Shown: one piece after another, positions 51,756-60,653 of the stretch | Position numbering within the stretch: position 1 is the first letter of the stretch | Layout of the letters: the number at the start of each line of letters is the position of its first letter | Assembly: GCF_001999905.1 (NCBI RefSeq) | Contig: NZ_CP019640.1 | Location: forward strand, 3,204,001 to 3,268,000 | Source of the DNA: Planococcus lenghuensis | GTDB taxonomy: Bacteria; Bacillota; Bacilli; Bacillales_A; Planococcaceae | DNA: 64,000 nt | Direction: 5' to 3' | Notes under the pieces: generated by a model | Database searches by the model: none | What the model saw: the letters and a program-made list of their open reading frames with translations, nothing else | Told to the model about the DNA's origin: nothing | Made by a program: the position numbers and the translations under genes

Positions 51756-52773
51756 TGGACTGCGACACTTTCGAATAGGTCCGCGATTTTTGTTCAAAGA
51801 AATCGGATTTCGTATCGTTCATCATGTCGTCTCCAAATACTTGAATCCACGGCATCGGGTTGTTCTGCTCTTCATACATATTCGCCAAGCCGAGCTGCCG
51901 CAGGCGTTTATTGGCCAAGTATTCCACATACCCCTCAAATTCTGTAAGATCGATGCCATCGATTCCTGTAAGGATGTAATGCGCCCATTCTTTCTCAAGC
52001 TCGACCGCTTTTCCGATTGTTTCGTAAATATAGCGGATGTTTTCCTCTGTATTCAGCTCCGGATTTTCCGTCAGCAGAATCCGGACGAACTGACCGATGA
52101 AGTAGGCGTGCTGCATTTCATCGCGCTGGATGTAGCTGATCATCGTGCTCGTCTTCAGCATTTTCTGCTGGCGGGCCAGGTGATAAAAGAACGCAAATCC
52201 GGCATAGAAATAAATGCCTTCCAAATTGATTGAATTGATGCCAAGGCGGAACAATGTCTCCGGCGTCGGGTTCTCGCGGAATGCATCGTATGCGGCAAGA
52301 ATCAGTTCATTCCGTTTACGGACGATCGGGTCCGCTTTTGCCTGGTTGAAGCGTTCGTTCTGCTCGCTTAGCGGCACGAGTGAGCTCAAGATGTAGGAGT
52401 AGGATTCATTGTGAACAGCTTCCTGCTGGGATATGACCGCAAATATTGCTTTGAAGCTGGAGTCGGTCACATAATCCATGACCTGGCTCATCGTTGGCGT
52501 CTGCAGGCTGTCGAGCGATGCAAGCTGCGTATTGATGCGCAGGAATACATCTTTTTCGATGTCAGTCAGTGAATCCCATTGCTTGATGTCATCCTGCATA
52601 TTGATTTCCTGAGCCTTCCAGAAATTCGCAAGCAGCGCCTGATACAATTCATACATTTGCGGGTACGCAATATCATTCCAGTTCAGCAGTCCTGACGACT
52701 GGCCGTTGATGATTCCCGTTGACTTGTTCGGGTGATCCGGGTTCAGTAAGTTAATTTTCGTTAATGTCTGCAC
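51736..52773 (-). CDS. nrdF: Ribonucleotide reductase class I small subunit
   Basis: The radical-bearing subunit, 345 residues. Dimetal ligands are visible in ASLDSLQTPTM (Asp), QQEAVHNESYSYIL (Glu and His, with the radical Tyr after them), INLEGIYFYAGFAFFYHLA (Glu) and YIQRDEMQHAYFIG (Glu and His). The C-terminus ends SNGFDEL. The start is GTG at 52771-52773 with AAAGGGGGC nine bases before it; upstream in-frame codons lie inside nrdE. It follows nrdE by 13 bases, overlaps the flavodoxin gene and ends in TAG. Confidence 0.93.
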   Translation of the reverse strand: MQTLTKINLLNPDHPNKSTGIINGQSSGLLNWNDIAYPQMYELYQALLANFWKAQEINMQDDIKQWDSLTDIEKDVFLRINTQLASLDSLQTPTMSQVMDYVTDSSFKAIFAVISQQEAVHNESYSYILSSLVPLSEQNERFNQAKADPIVRKRNELILAAYDAFRENPTPETLFRLGINSINLEGIYFYAGFAFFYHLARQQKMLKTSTMISYIQRDEMQHAYFIGQFVRILLTENPELNTEENIRYIYETIGKAVELEKEWAHYILTGIDGIDLTEFEGYVEYLANKRLRQLGLANMYEEQNNPMPWIQVFGDDMMNDTKSDFFEQKSRTYSKVSQSNGFDEL

Positions 52774-52786
52774 AGCGTTGCCCCCT

Positions 52787-55069
52787 TTAGCTTTCACACG
52801 CTTCACATGCTTCCAGTTCAGCCTGCGAAGTGCTTCTGATGTAATAAGTTGTTTTGAGTCCCTGCTGCCATGCTTCCATGTGCAGGGCGAGAAGCTCTTT
52901 TGCTTTAATATTATGCCGGACATACAGATTAAAGCTGATGCCCTGGTCGATATGGCGCTGACGGGCCGCATTCTGACGGATGCTCCACGCCTGATCGATC
53001 GTGTGGCGGGTCCGCCGGTAATAATCGTACGTGCGGTGATTCAAATCCGGGGCCGTCACTTTAAATTTGAAGTTCTTTTTCTCTTCCGCGTATTCCACTG
53101 CGTACAGCGGGTCGATCCCGTCGGTGGAACCGCCGATTTTTGCTGTTGACGAGTTTGGCGCGACAGCCATCATCCACCCGTTCCGGACGCCGTGTTCCGC
53201 CACTTCCGCTTTCAATGTATCCCATTGCTCGCCTTCGTAGCCCCTGCGCTCGAAATAAGCACCGGTCTGCCATTCAGAACCTGTGGACAGTGAATATGCG
53301 CCTTTTTCTTTTGCCAATTCCATGGAAGCATGAATGGTATGATAAGCAATTTCTTCATACAGCTCATCTGCAAACAATACCGCTTCGTCAGACTCCCAGT
53401 GAATTCCTTTGAGCGCCAGGAGGTGATGCCAGCCGAACGTACCTAATCCAACAGCCCGCATCTTCTTATTCGTCGCCTGAGCTTGACCGACTGAGATGGT
53501 ATTCAGATCGATAACGTTATCAAGCAGGCGCATCTGAATCGGAATCAGCCGTGCCAGCACACCCGCGGCCTCTGCCCTCGGCAAATTAATGGAAGACAAA
53601 TTGCAGACGACGAAATTTCCCGGTTTCCGCACGATGACTTGGTTGCCGTCAGCATCCACATATTCATTCACAATCGTGGTGGCCGACATGTTTTGAAAAA
53701 TTTCAGTACATAAATTACTGCTGTAGATAGACGTGCGGCCGATGCCGTTTGCGTGCTTGTTCGGATTCTGCCGGTTCACTTCATCCCGGTAGAACATATA
53801 CGGCGTGCCTGTCTCCAGCTGGGCAATCATGATGCGCGCCATGATATCCATCGCGCGGTACGTTTTCCGCGGCAGGAGCGGATGATTGACCGCTTCCTCG
53901 TATTTCTCGGCAAAGTATTTCTTGTCGTGTTCATCATAGAAATCCTCAAGTCCGAGTGCGTTGCCGTTTTCGTCTTTCCAGCCCATGACTTGCTTTACTT
54001 GATGCGGACAGAATGTATGCCATTGGCCAACACTCCGCCCGCTGTCGTCCGTTTCTTTTAACGTTTCCATGAAAAGGTCCGGAAGGGATACGCCTGTGAA
54101 GATATCATGCGCTTTCCGGCGCTCATCCCCGTTATTCGTCTTCAAATCGAGAAAGCCGTTCATAATGTCCTTATGGAACACATCCAGGTAGACGGCAACC
54201 GCTCCCTGGCGCTGGCCGAGCTGATCCACGCTGACCGCCGTATCGTTCAGCAGGCGGATCCATGGAATGACACCTGAGGAATTGCCTTTGAACTTCTTGA
54301 TGTCCGACCCCAGCGCCCGCACTTTTCCGAAATACACGCCAAGACCGCCGCCATCCTTGCTCAACCTCGCTACATCCCAATTGTTCAGGTAAATGCCATC
54401 AAGCGAGTCATCAACGGTATCAATGAAGCACGAAGACAGCTGACCGAAGCTTTTTCCTGCATTGGATAGCGTTGGTGTCGCCACTGTCATATATAGATTG
54501 GAAAGCGCCCAATACGCTTCTTTCACGAGAGCCGTCCGTTGTTCGTTCGGCTCATTTTGCATCAGCGCCATCGCAATGATGAGAAACCGCTCCTGCGGCA
54601 ATTCATACAGGGTGCCGTCGTGATCCTTCGCCAAATAGCGATCCGCCAGAAGGAACAGACCGATGTAATTAAACAGGAGATCCCGTCCCGGTTCAATCAC
54701 GGTGCCCAATTCATCAATTTCTTCTTTTGTATAGGCAGCAAGCAAATCCTGCGAGTAAATGCCGGTCGCCGTCAGCTTTTCAAGGAGCAGGTGGAAATTT
54801 CCATATTTTGCTCCGGCGTCATATTTGCGGGCGGCTGCCGCTTTTTCATAAAGTTCTTCCAAATATAATCGAGCTGCCAGGAATGTCCACGAAGGTTCGG
54901 ACATGGAGATCCGGTTCAATGCGTAAAGCATCGACGTCTCCCGTTTCGCATTTCCTTCAAGTTCTGCCACTTTTGCTTTCAATTGTGTTGCATCCAATTT
55001 ATATGTCTCTTCTGCATTTTGGATTGCTTCCATTACGGTATCCATTTCTGAGCGAGTTTCCACTTTCAT
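52787..55069 (-). CDS. nrdE: Ribonucleotide reductase class I large subunit
   Basis: The catalytic subunit, 760 residues. Active-site cysteines are in FGQLSSCFIDTVDD, NLCTEIFQNM (N-x-C-x-E) and FVVCNLSSINLPRAEA. A pair of tyrosines for radical transfer is near TTYYIRSTSQAELEACEACE, and the mobile C-terminal Cys pair is C-E-A-C. GGGLGVYFGKVRALGSDIK and GVIPWIRLLNDTAVSVDQLG are typical of the family. No clear ATP-cone domain precedes residue 40, so overall activity control may be absent. AGGAG precedes the ATG at 55067-55069. It is part of the riboswitch-led operon. Confidence 0.94.
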   Translation of the reverse strand: MKVETRSEMDTVMEAIQNAEETYKLDATQLKAKVAELEGNAKRETSMLYALNRISMSEPSWTFLAARLYLEELYEKAAAARKYDAGAKYGNFHLLLEKLTATGIYSQDLLAAYTKEEIDELGTVIEPGRDLLFNYIGLFLLADRYLAKDHDGTLYELPQERFLIIAMALMQNEPNEQRTALVKEAYWALSNLYMTVATPTLSNAGKSFGQLSSCFIDTVDDSLDGIYLNNWDVARLSKDGGGLGVYFGKVRALGSDIKKFKGNSSGVIPWIRLLNDTAVSVDQLGQRQGAVAVYLDVFHKDIMNGFLDLKTNNGDERRKAHDIFTGVSLPDLFMETLKETDDSGRSVGQWHTFCPHQVKQVMGWKDENGNALGLEDFYDEHDKKYFAEKYEEAVNHPLLPRKTYRAMDIMARIMIAQLETGTPYMFYRDEVNRQNPNKHANGIGRTSIYSSNLCTEIFQNMSATTIVNEYVDADGNQVIVRKPGNFVVCNLSSINLPRAEAAGVLARLIPIQMRLLDNVIDLNTISVGQAQATNKKMRAVGLGTFGWHHLLALKGIHWESDEAVLFADELYEEIAYHTIHASMELAKEKGAYSLSTGSEWQTGAYFERRGYEGEQWDTLKAEVAEHGVRNGWMMAVAPNSSTAKIGGSTDGIDPLYAVEYAEEKKNFKFKVTAPDLNHRTYDYYRRTRHTIDQAWSIRQNAARQRHIDQGISFNLYVRHNIKAKELLALHMEAWQQGLKTTYYIRSTSQAELEACEACES

Positions 55070-55073
55070 AAGC

Positions 55074-55556
55074 TCACATCTCCTCTGCGTATTCATTGAT
55101 TTTAAGTCGCCATTCTTTTCTGGCCTGAGCACTTTGGGACAGCCGCTGTTCCTCTTCTGTTTCAGGCGATACCCGTGCGACCGGCGTCGGTTTCCCATCT
55201 GCGCCTATTGCGACCATTGTCAGGAGCGCTGTTGTCGTGAGCGTTTTCCCGCTGGTCTCCATGTTCTGGCATTCCACTCTCACGTATACTTCCATCGAAG
55301 TCCTGCCAGTTGAAACAACAACGGCCTCCAGGCTTAGTATGTCCCCTACCTTGGCGGACGAAAAAAAATTTACTGTATCAATTGAAGCGGTCACTACCAC
55401 ATTCCTGCTGTGTTTCATTGCGGCAATCGCAGCAATTTCGTCAATATAGGAAAGCACAGTACCACCGAAAATCGTTCCCATATGATTCGTGTCGGGCGGC
55501 AGCACCAGTTTAGTCTGCGCTGTTCTTGAATCACTTGCAGATACTTGTTTTTTCAT
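55074..55556 (-). CDS. Acyl-CoA thioesterase (YkhA/YciA type)
   Basis: A 160-residue hotdog-fold thioesterase. LPPDTNHMGTIFGGTVLSYI with D-E-I-A after it is the hallmark N-H-x-G-T-x-F-G-G and catalytic Asp region, then VVTASIDTVNFFSSAKVGDI and VYVRVECQNMETSGKTLTTT. It hydrolyses medium- to long-chain acyl-CoA in related bacteria. AAGGAGCAGCAG precedes the ATG. It is the first gene after a cobalamin riboswitch and ends four bases before nrdE, so it is cotranscribed with the reductase; the metabolic link is not obvious. Confidence 0.9.
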   Translation of the reverse strand: MKKQVSASDSRTAQTKLVLPPDTNHMGTIFGGTVLSYIDEIAAIAAMKHSRNVVVTASIDTVNFFSSAKVGDILSLEAVVVSTGRTSMEVYVRVECQNMETSGKTLTTTALLTMVAIGADGKPTPVARVSPETEEEQRLSQSAQARKEWRLKINEYAEEM

Positions 55557-55587
55557 CTGCTGCTCCTTCCTTCAATCTCCGGGATAG

Positions 55588-55620
55588 CAAAAAGACCCCA
55601 TCCTTCCCAAGGATGGGGTC
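55588..55620 (-). terminator. Riboswitch-controlled terminator
   Basis: On the minus strand GACCCCATCC-TTGGGAA-GGATGGGGTC followed by TTTTT lies between the cobalamin riboswitch and the thioesterase start, the place expected for the expression platform. Confidence 0.88.
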
Positions 55621-55721
55621 TGTCAGCGCAATATCAATTGAATAAAACAGGAAGAGACCCGCTTCATCCAACGTACCCGCGCTGCAGCCTCTCAATTCCC
55701 GAAGAAGCGTGCAAGCTATAA

Positions 55722-55872
55722 AAACGGCAGGTCTCCTGGCTCATGCGTCATCCTCCCTGTGCCCTTCCCGTCTTATCAGACAGTGGATTACACAGTTCGT
55801 CAGCACTTACAGTTGCGGGGACAGCTCCGGTTTTTCACCGGATTCCCTCTTAGGCCTTATCAGGCACCGTTC
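55722..55872 (-). promoter_or_regulatory. Cobalamin (B12) riboswitch
   Basis: On the minus strand the conserved blocks appear in the correct order: GGTGCC and GCCTAAGAGGGAATCCGGTG, then GAGCTGTCCCCGCAACTGTA with AGTGC, CACTGTC...GACGGGAAGG, and the closing GAGCCAGGAGACCTGCC. It is followed by an intrinsic terminator at 55588-55620 and then the thioesterase-nrdE-nrdF-flavodoxin operon. Bound adenosylcobalamin should favour termination. Confidence 0.96.
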
Positions 55873-55981
55873 TTACTGGCATTACTATATGTAGTAGTAA
55901 AACAATACTAATCATCTAAATATTGTATATAACAAACTATAACTTAATACATTGCAGCTGACAAGCCTTTCTTGCAATTTT

Positions 55982-57061
55982 TCATACTGCCACTTGATTC
56001 CGCCCGGCGTGTTTTGCCCGATACAGGGCCTGATCTGCCTCTTCAATCGCTTCATCAAGTGTTTTGCCGTTAATGACGCCGCTCAAACCAATGGAAATCG
56101 TCAGTCGCCCGTCCGGCTGTGTTCGTTCGCCATCAAACACTTGGGCTTCCACCTGTTCCCGGAGCCGTTCGGCAATCACTGCTGCCATCTCCAGGCTTTC
56201 CACATCTGAAAAGCAGAGGATGAACTCCTCCCCGCCATACCGGGCATATACATCTTCTTTCCGCATATTTTCACTCAAAATCCGGCTGATTGTCTGCAGC
56301 ACTGCATCTCCTGCCGGATGACCGTGTGTATCATTAAATTGTTTAAAATAATCGATATCAAACATCGCAATAACATAGGATTCGTTATGCGAAGCAAGAT
56401 TCTTCACTTTCTGCTCGAAATACGCTAGATTATACAAATTCGTCTTACTGTCCATTCTGGATAAACGCTCCAATTTTTTCACAGTCAGCATTTTCTGGCT
56501 CGACTCATTCATCATAAGCGCAATGCAAACGATACCTGCCAATTCAAATACAACCAGTGCAGCCAGAATCCGTACTTCAGCAGCTGTGCCGAGCACCATA
56601 AGAGAAACCCGGAGTACTTCATTTACAGCAAAAGCCATCAGCATATGCCTGAACCGAATAATGGTGAACGGCGGCGTATAGAAAGCTTTCCGGTGAAACA
56701 ATGCCCCCACAATATAAGGCATCAGGATTCCAAGCATAATACCTTCTTCGACTGTCGGACCGCCAAAATAGAACCTGAGAACCGAGGGAATGATGATGGC
56801 TATCAGACCGAGCCGCCAGCCAAACATGTAAGAGATGAGAAATAACGGAATTCCTCTCAGATCGAACAAAATTCCATTGTGCTCCAGCGGGTGGAACATG
56901 ACTGCAACACTTAGCAGACTGAGGACAAGTGGAACAATCCAGATCTGACGGGAAATCATTTTTTCCTTTCCGACTAAATATTCTTTTGTCTTTAAAAAAA
57001 CAAATACAAAGGATATGATCAGCGTTATATTTGCGAAAAAAGAGTTTAAAATAGCAATCAT
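55982..57061 (-). CDS. Membrane-bound diguanylate cyclase
   Basis: A 359-residue protein with six or so N-terminal membrane segments (about 5-185), of the 5TM-5TMR_LYT type judging by DLRGIPLFLISYMFGWRLGL and PSVLRFYFGGPTVEEGIMLG. The C-terminal GGDEF domain reads MDSKTNLYNLAYFEQKV, MFDIDYFKQFNDTHGHPAGD, and the active site RYGGEEFILCF. It should make c-di-GMP; an R-x-x-D inhibitory site is not clear. GGGAGATAACGC precedes the ATG. It is transcribed alone. Confidence 0.93.
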   Translation of the reverse strand: MIAILNSFFANITLIISFVFVFLKTKEYLVGKEKMISRQIWIVPLVLSLLSVAVMFHPLEHNGILFDLRGIPLFLISYMFGWRLGLIAIIIPSVLRFYFGGPTVEEGIMLGILMPYIVGALFHRKAFYTPPFTIIRFRHMLMAFAVNEVLRVSLMVLGTAAEVRILAALVVFELAGIVCIALMMNESSQKMLTVKKLERLSRMDSKTNLYNLAYFEQKVKNLASHNESYVIAMFDIDYFKQFNDTHGHPAGDAVLQTISRILSENMRKEDVYARYGGEEFILCFSDVESLEMAAVIAERLREQVEAQVFDGERTQPDGRLTISIGLSGVINGKTLDEAIEEADQALYRAKHAGRNQVAV

Positions 57062-57203
57062 GCGTTATCTCCCAGTAAATACATCATGATTTAAGTGTAG
57101 CAAAAATGGTTCATAAGTCTATATGTGAAATCGATGGAATGGGGTTATTTTTCCTGTCTTCTATCCCTGTCCCGGAAATAAACAGCCGCTGATTTCCGCA
57201 AAT

Positions 57204-57256
57204 AAAAAAGGGCTGCCCGAACAGATCATGATTCATGACCTTCCGGGACAGCCCCT
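57204..57256 (-). terminator. Terminator of the Yip1-family gene
   Basis: On the minus strand GGGGCTGTCCCGGAAGGTCA is followed by a complementary GATCTGTTCGGGCAGCCC and TTTTTTATT, with an inner TCATGA stem. Confidence 0.88.
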
Positions 57257-57293
57257 CAGCATTGATCAGTTCCATATATAGAAGTGGCAAAAA

Positions 57294-57941
57294 TTAATAA
57301 GATGAAAATCCGCTCATGCCGATCAGCAGAATGAAAATCAGAATGATAAACAACACAAACAGCACGAGTGGGAGGAGGACTGTAAAGAAGCCCTTCCATC
57401 CGCTGAACCGATGGGCTTCTGCCACGCCCAAACACTGGATGACAAAGCCCCAGATCCCCACAACCGCAGAAATCAAAAAGGTGATCATCCAAAATATATT
57501 CTGTCCTCCGCTTAACGGCTCATACCCCACCTGCCAGAAAAACGTCTCAGGCGACAGAAGCATCCAGATAAACAGCAGGGGCAGCAGCCAGATCTGCGGA
57601 ATTCCGGCAGCCGCCACCGCACGGAACAGCTCCGAATACGTGCCTGTACCCTGAAATAATTTCCCGATCCACAAAAAAACGCCCGCTGCAAAAGCGGCGC
57701 CGATAATGCCCGCAACCGGCCCAAAAATAATCGCCAGAATAATTGCTCCCCAGCCAGGAATGCTTTCACCTGTACCTGGAGCCGACATATTCCCCAACGA
57801 AGCGGCAATACCGGTCAGGGCAATAAGCAGCCAGATATAACCACTTGATTTTTCTTCGATGACATAGCGGGTTATCTCCCTTGGCCGGAGCCAGATAGCA
57901 GTGAACGGATTCAAGTCATCATGATACTTTGTTTCTTCCAT
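57294..57941 (-). CDS. Yip1-family membrane protein
   Basis: A 215-residue protein with five membrane segments. The start EETKYHDDLNPFTAIWLRPR then EITRYVIEE before the first segment is typical of the bacterial YIP1 family. Pro and Gly at IGAAFAAGVFLWIGKLFQGT and TYSELFRAVAAAGIPQIW are conserved there. The role in bacteria is unknown. AAGGACGTGCGTAAT precedes the ATG at 57939-57941; a GTG three codons earlier has no better site. It is not obviously in an operon. Confidence 0.85.
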   Translation of the reverse strand: MEETKYHDDLNPFTAIWLRPREITRYVIEEKSSGYIWLLIALTGIAASLGNMSAPGTGESIPGWGAIILAIIFGPVAGIIGAAFAAGVFLWIGKLFQGTGTYSELFRAVAAAGIPQIWLLPLLFIWMLLSPETFFWQVGYEPLSGGQNIFWMITFLISAVVGIWGFVIQCLGVAEAHRFSGWKGFFTVLLPLVLFVLFIILIFILLIGMSGFSSY

Positions 57942-58054
57942 ATTACGCACGTCCTTACTTTTATTTCTATTTTAGCAGATCCCACGATGACTTGGCCGAT
58001 TATTTCAGGGATACCCGGTTCTGCGCTTTTTTTCCACATCGTACAGTGAAATGA

Positions 58055-58078
58055 TAAAAAACCCGGCAGCCGCCGGGT
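58055..58078 (-). terminator. Terminator of the mtn-ABC operon
   Basis: On the minus strand ACCCGGCGGCTGCCGGGT is followed by TTTTTTATC, just after the permease gene. Confidence 0.88.
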
Positions 58079-58083
58079 CTTCT

Positions 58084-59109
58084 TCATGCTCGCTTAAACT
58101 TATTTTTTGCGTAAATATAAGTTACGGCAAGTGCTGCCACTAAGACTGCGCCTTTGATGATATCAAACGCGTAATACGGGAGGTTCTGAATTGTCAGTCC
58201 ATTCAGCAGGATGCCGATGACCGCCGCCCCGAAGAATGTACCAATGGCATTAGGCTTCCCGATGCCGAGCACCGAGTAGCCGACGAATGCCGCTGCGACG
58301 GCTTCCATCATAAGCGGTGCGCCGGCATCGATCTGACCGGATCCGACACGCGCTGTGAAGAGGAGACCGGCAATCGCTGCAAATATACCGGAGATGACAT
58401 AAGCCGAGAGTTTCACTTTCTTCACGTTAACACCTGATAGCGTTGCCGCTTCTGCATTGCCGCCGGTCATGTACAGAATGCGGCCCCACCGGGTGTGGTT
58501 CAGCACAATATAGCTGATCGCCACCAGCACGAGCATGATCCAGACCGGCGCCGGGAGACCGAGCAGAGCACCCTGGCCGATCCACAGAAATGCTTCCGAA
58601 ATCGTCCCGGGTGCCGTCGCGCCTGAGGTCAGCGGCATATTGTTATAAATGGAATACCCTTCTGTATACGTCCGGTGAAGTCCTGCGACAACGTACATCG
58701 TACCGAGTGTTGCGAGAAGGTCCGGTATGCCAACCACTACGATCAGAAATGCATTGAACAGCCCGACGAGTACCCCCACCGCAATCGGCAGCAGGATGAC
58801 CGCCCAAAGCGGTAATTCGTACCACACCATGAGTGAAGCGGACACGACAGTGGCAAGCGACATGGTTGAACCGACCGATAAATCGAATCCGCCGACCGTG
58901 AGCGTGAATGTTACACCGAGTGCCAGCACAGTAACGATTGAAATCGACCGCAAAATATCTGCGAAATTATTATAAGTAAAGAATGCGCCGCTGACTGAAC
59001 TGAAATAAAGGATGATTAAAACGAGCAGGGCGATTGCCCCGTATTTATACAGATACTGAACTGTCCGCTCTTTTGTGTTTGTCACGCTCTTCTTTTCCGC
59101 CACTTGCAT
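58084..59109 (-). CDS. Sugar-type ABC transporter permease
   Basis: A 341-residue permease of the BPD_transp_2 (ribose/galactose/AI-2) family with about ten membrane segments. FTLTVGGFDLSVGSTMSLAT is the family signature, then VVGIPDLLATLGTMYVVAGL, NHTRWGRILYMTGGNAEAAT and KLSAYVISGIFAAIAGLLFT. Its start overlaps the ATPase gene by 65 bases, with AAAGGA about ten bases before the ATG, so it is translationally coupled. It is the last gene of the mtnK-mtnA operon. The single permease probably works as a homodimer. Confidence 0.92.
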   Translation of the reverse strand: MQVAEKKSVTNTKERTVQYLYKYGAIALLVLIILYFSSVSGAFFTYNNFADILRSISIVTVLALGVTFTLTVGGFDLSVGSTMSLATVVSASLMVWYELPLWAVILLPIAVGVLVGLFNAFLIVVVGIPDLLATLGTMYVVAGLHRTYTEGYSIYNNMPLTSGATAPGTISEAFLWIGQGALLGLPAPVWIMLVLVAISYIVLNHTRWGRILYMTGGNAEAATLSGVNVKKVKLSAYVISGIFAAIAGLLFTARVGSGQIDAGAPLMMEAVAAAFVGYSVLGIGKPNAIGTFFGAAVIGILLNGLTIQNLPYYAFDIIKGAVLVAALAVTYIYAKNKFKRA

Positions 59110-60589
59110 AAAGTAAAATCCTTTCCTGGGTCGCTTCTTCCCGTGAAAACTCCTTCACGATCTGACCGTCATACATCACATAGATCCGATCGGCGATTCC
59201 GAGCGCCTCATGCATTTCACTGGTGAAGTACAGACAGCCCCGGCCATCCGCCGCAATGCCCCGAATCTCCTTGAAAATATCAACCTTCGCGCCGATGTCG
59301 ACTCCTTTTGTCGGTTCATCGAACAAATACAGCAGTGAATCGAGCGACATCCATTTGCCAATGGCTACTTTCTGCTGATTTCCTCCGCTTAAGTGGACAA
59401 GGGGCGTTTCGGTATCACGCGTTTTGATTTTTAAACGGTCGATAATATCTTCCGCAAATCTTTTTTCTGCCCGGCGGTTCATGAACAGCCGGGGGGCAAA
59501 CCGTTTCAGATTCGGAAATGAAGCGTTTGTTTTTAATGATTCCTCCACGAACAGCCCTTCCTTGCGCCGTTCTTCAGGCACGAGTGCCATTCCTGCCTGA
59601 ATGGCGTCTTTCGGATGACTGAGCTTCATGCGTTTTCCCTTCAGCGTGACCGTTCCGTCCACATGTTCGGCGTGACCAAACAGCGCTTTGGCGAGTTCCG
59701 TCTTCCCGGCCCCGACCAAGCCGACAACACCGATGATTTCACCTTCCGCCACAGTCAGCGAAACATTCTTCAGTTTATTGCCGTCCCGGAGACCGTCCAC
59801 TTGAAGGAGGGTATCACCGATCGGATGCAGACGCCCTTCCAGTTCGTTCTTCAGCGCTTCACCGAGCATCGCTTCGATAACTGCCTCAGAACTTGCCGTC
59901 GCTGCCCCAAATGTCTCCACTGTCTTCCCTTCCCGCATCACGGTGATGCGGTCACTGATCTCAAACACTTCCGGCAGCCGGTGTGAAATGAACACACAGC
60001 CGACGCCTTCCTTTTTCAATTTATCGATGACCGCGAACAGTTTTTCCGATTCATGGGATGAAAGAGGAGCCGTCGGTTCATCAAAAATAATGAGTTTGGC
60101 TGAATGGACGAGGGCCCGGGCAACCAGGACGAGCTGTTTCTCTGCAAGTGACAGCTTGAACGCCGGTTCCCGCACGTCGATAAACTCCGAATGCAGCTCC
60201 TTGAGCGCGGCTTCTGCCCGCGCATATTGTTTCGGCTTTGAAATGAACAGTCCGCCGCCTTCTGAAAAAGTATCCAGCAGGATATTTTCCGCCACAGATA
60301 AATCCGCCACGATGGCTGTATCCACTTCCTGGTAAACTGTATAAATGCCGTGTTCTTTCGCTGCTTTCGGCGAACGGAAGTTTACGTCACTGCCGTCCAG
60401 TGTGATTGTCCCGCGGTCCTGTCCGTAGACCCCTGACAGAATTTTGATGAGCGTGCTCTTGCCTGCACCATTTACACCAAGCAGGGCATGGACTTCGCCT
60501 TTTTCCAGGTTGAATTCTGCGCCATTCAGCGCCCGCGCATTGCCGAACGTTTTTTCGATGCCATTCATTTCAAGCAAAGGGTTCGCCAT
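59045..60589 (-). CDS. Sugar-type ABC transporter ATPase (two nucleotide-binding domains)
   Basis: A 514-residue RbsA/MglA-type ATPase with two domains. The first has LLGVNGAGKSTLIKILSG (Walker A), LSLAEKQLVLVARALVHSAK and LIIFDEPTAPLS (Walker B). The second has a degenerate Walker A, IGVVGLVGAGKTELAKALFG, with LSGGNQQKVAIGKWMSLDSL and LYLFDEPTKGVDIGAKVDIF. GAGGGGACAGCA precedes the ATG. It energises import together with the adjacent permease and binding protein. Tight packing behind mtnK and mtnA points to a methylthioribose-like substrate. Confidence 0.92.
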   Translation of the reverse strand: MANPLLEMNGIEKTFGNARALNGAEFNLEKGEVHALLGVNGAGKSTLIKILSGVYGQDRGTITLDGSDVNFRSPKAAKEHGIYTVYQEVDTAIVADLSVAENILLDTFSEGGGLFISKPKQYARAEAALKELHSEFIDVREPAFKLSLAEKQLVLVARALVHSAKLIIFDEPTAPLSSHESEKLFAVIDKLKKEGVGCVFISHRLPEVFEISDRITVMREGKTVETFGAATASSEAVIEAMLGEALKNELEGRLHPIGDTLLQVDGLRDGNKLKNVSLTVAEGEIIGVVGLVGAGKTELAKALFGHAEHVDGTVTLKGKRMKLSHPKDAIQAGMALVPEERRKEGLFVEESLKTNASFPNLKRFAPRLFMNRRAEKRFAEDIIDRLKIKTRDTETPLVHLSGGNQQKVAIGKWMSLDSLLYLFDEPTKGVDIGAKVDIFKEIRGIAADGRGCLYFTSEMHEALGIADRIYVMYDGQIVKEFSREEATQERILLYASGGKEERDKHKRADSSVSV

Positions 60590-60653
60590 TGCTGTCCCCT
60601 CTTTCTGAGAAAGAAGCTGCCCCCATTACTGAAGACAGCTCCACATTTATTTT

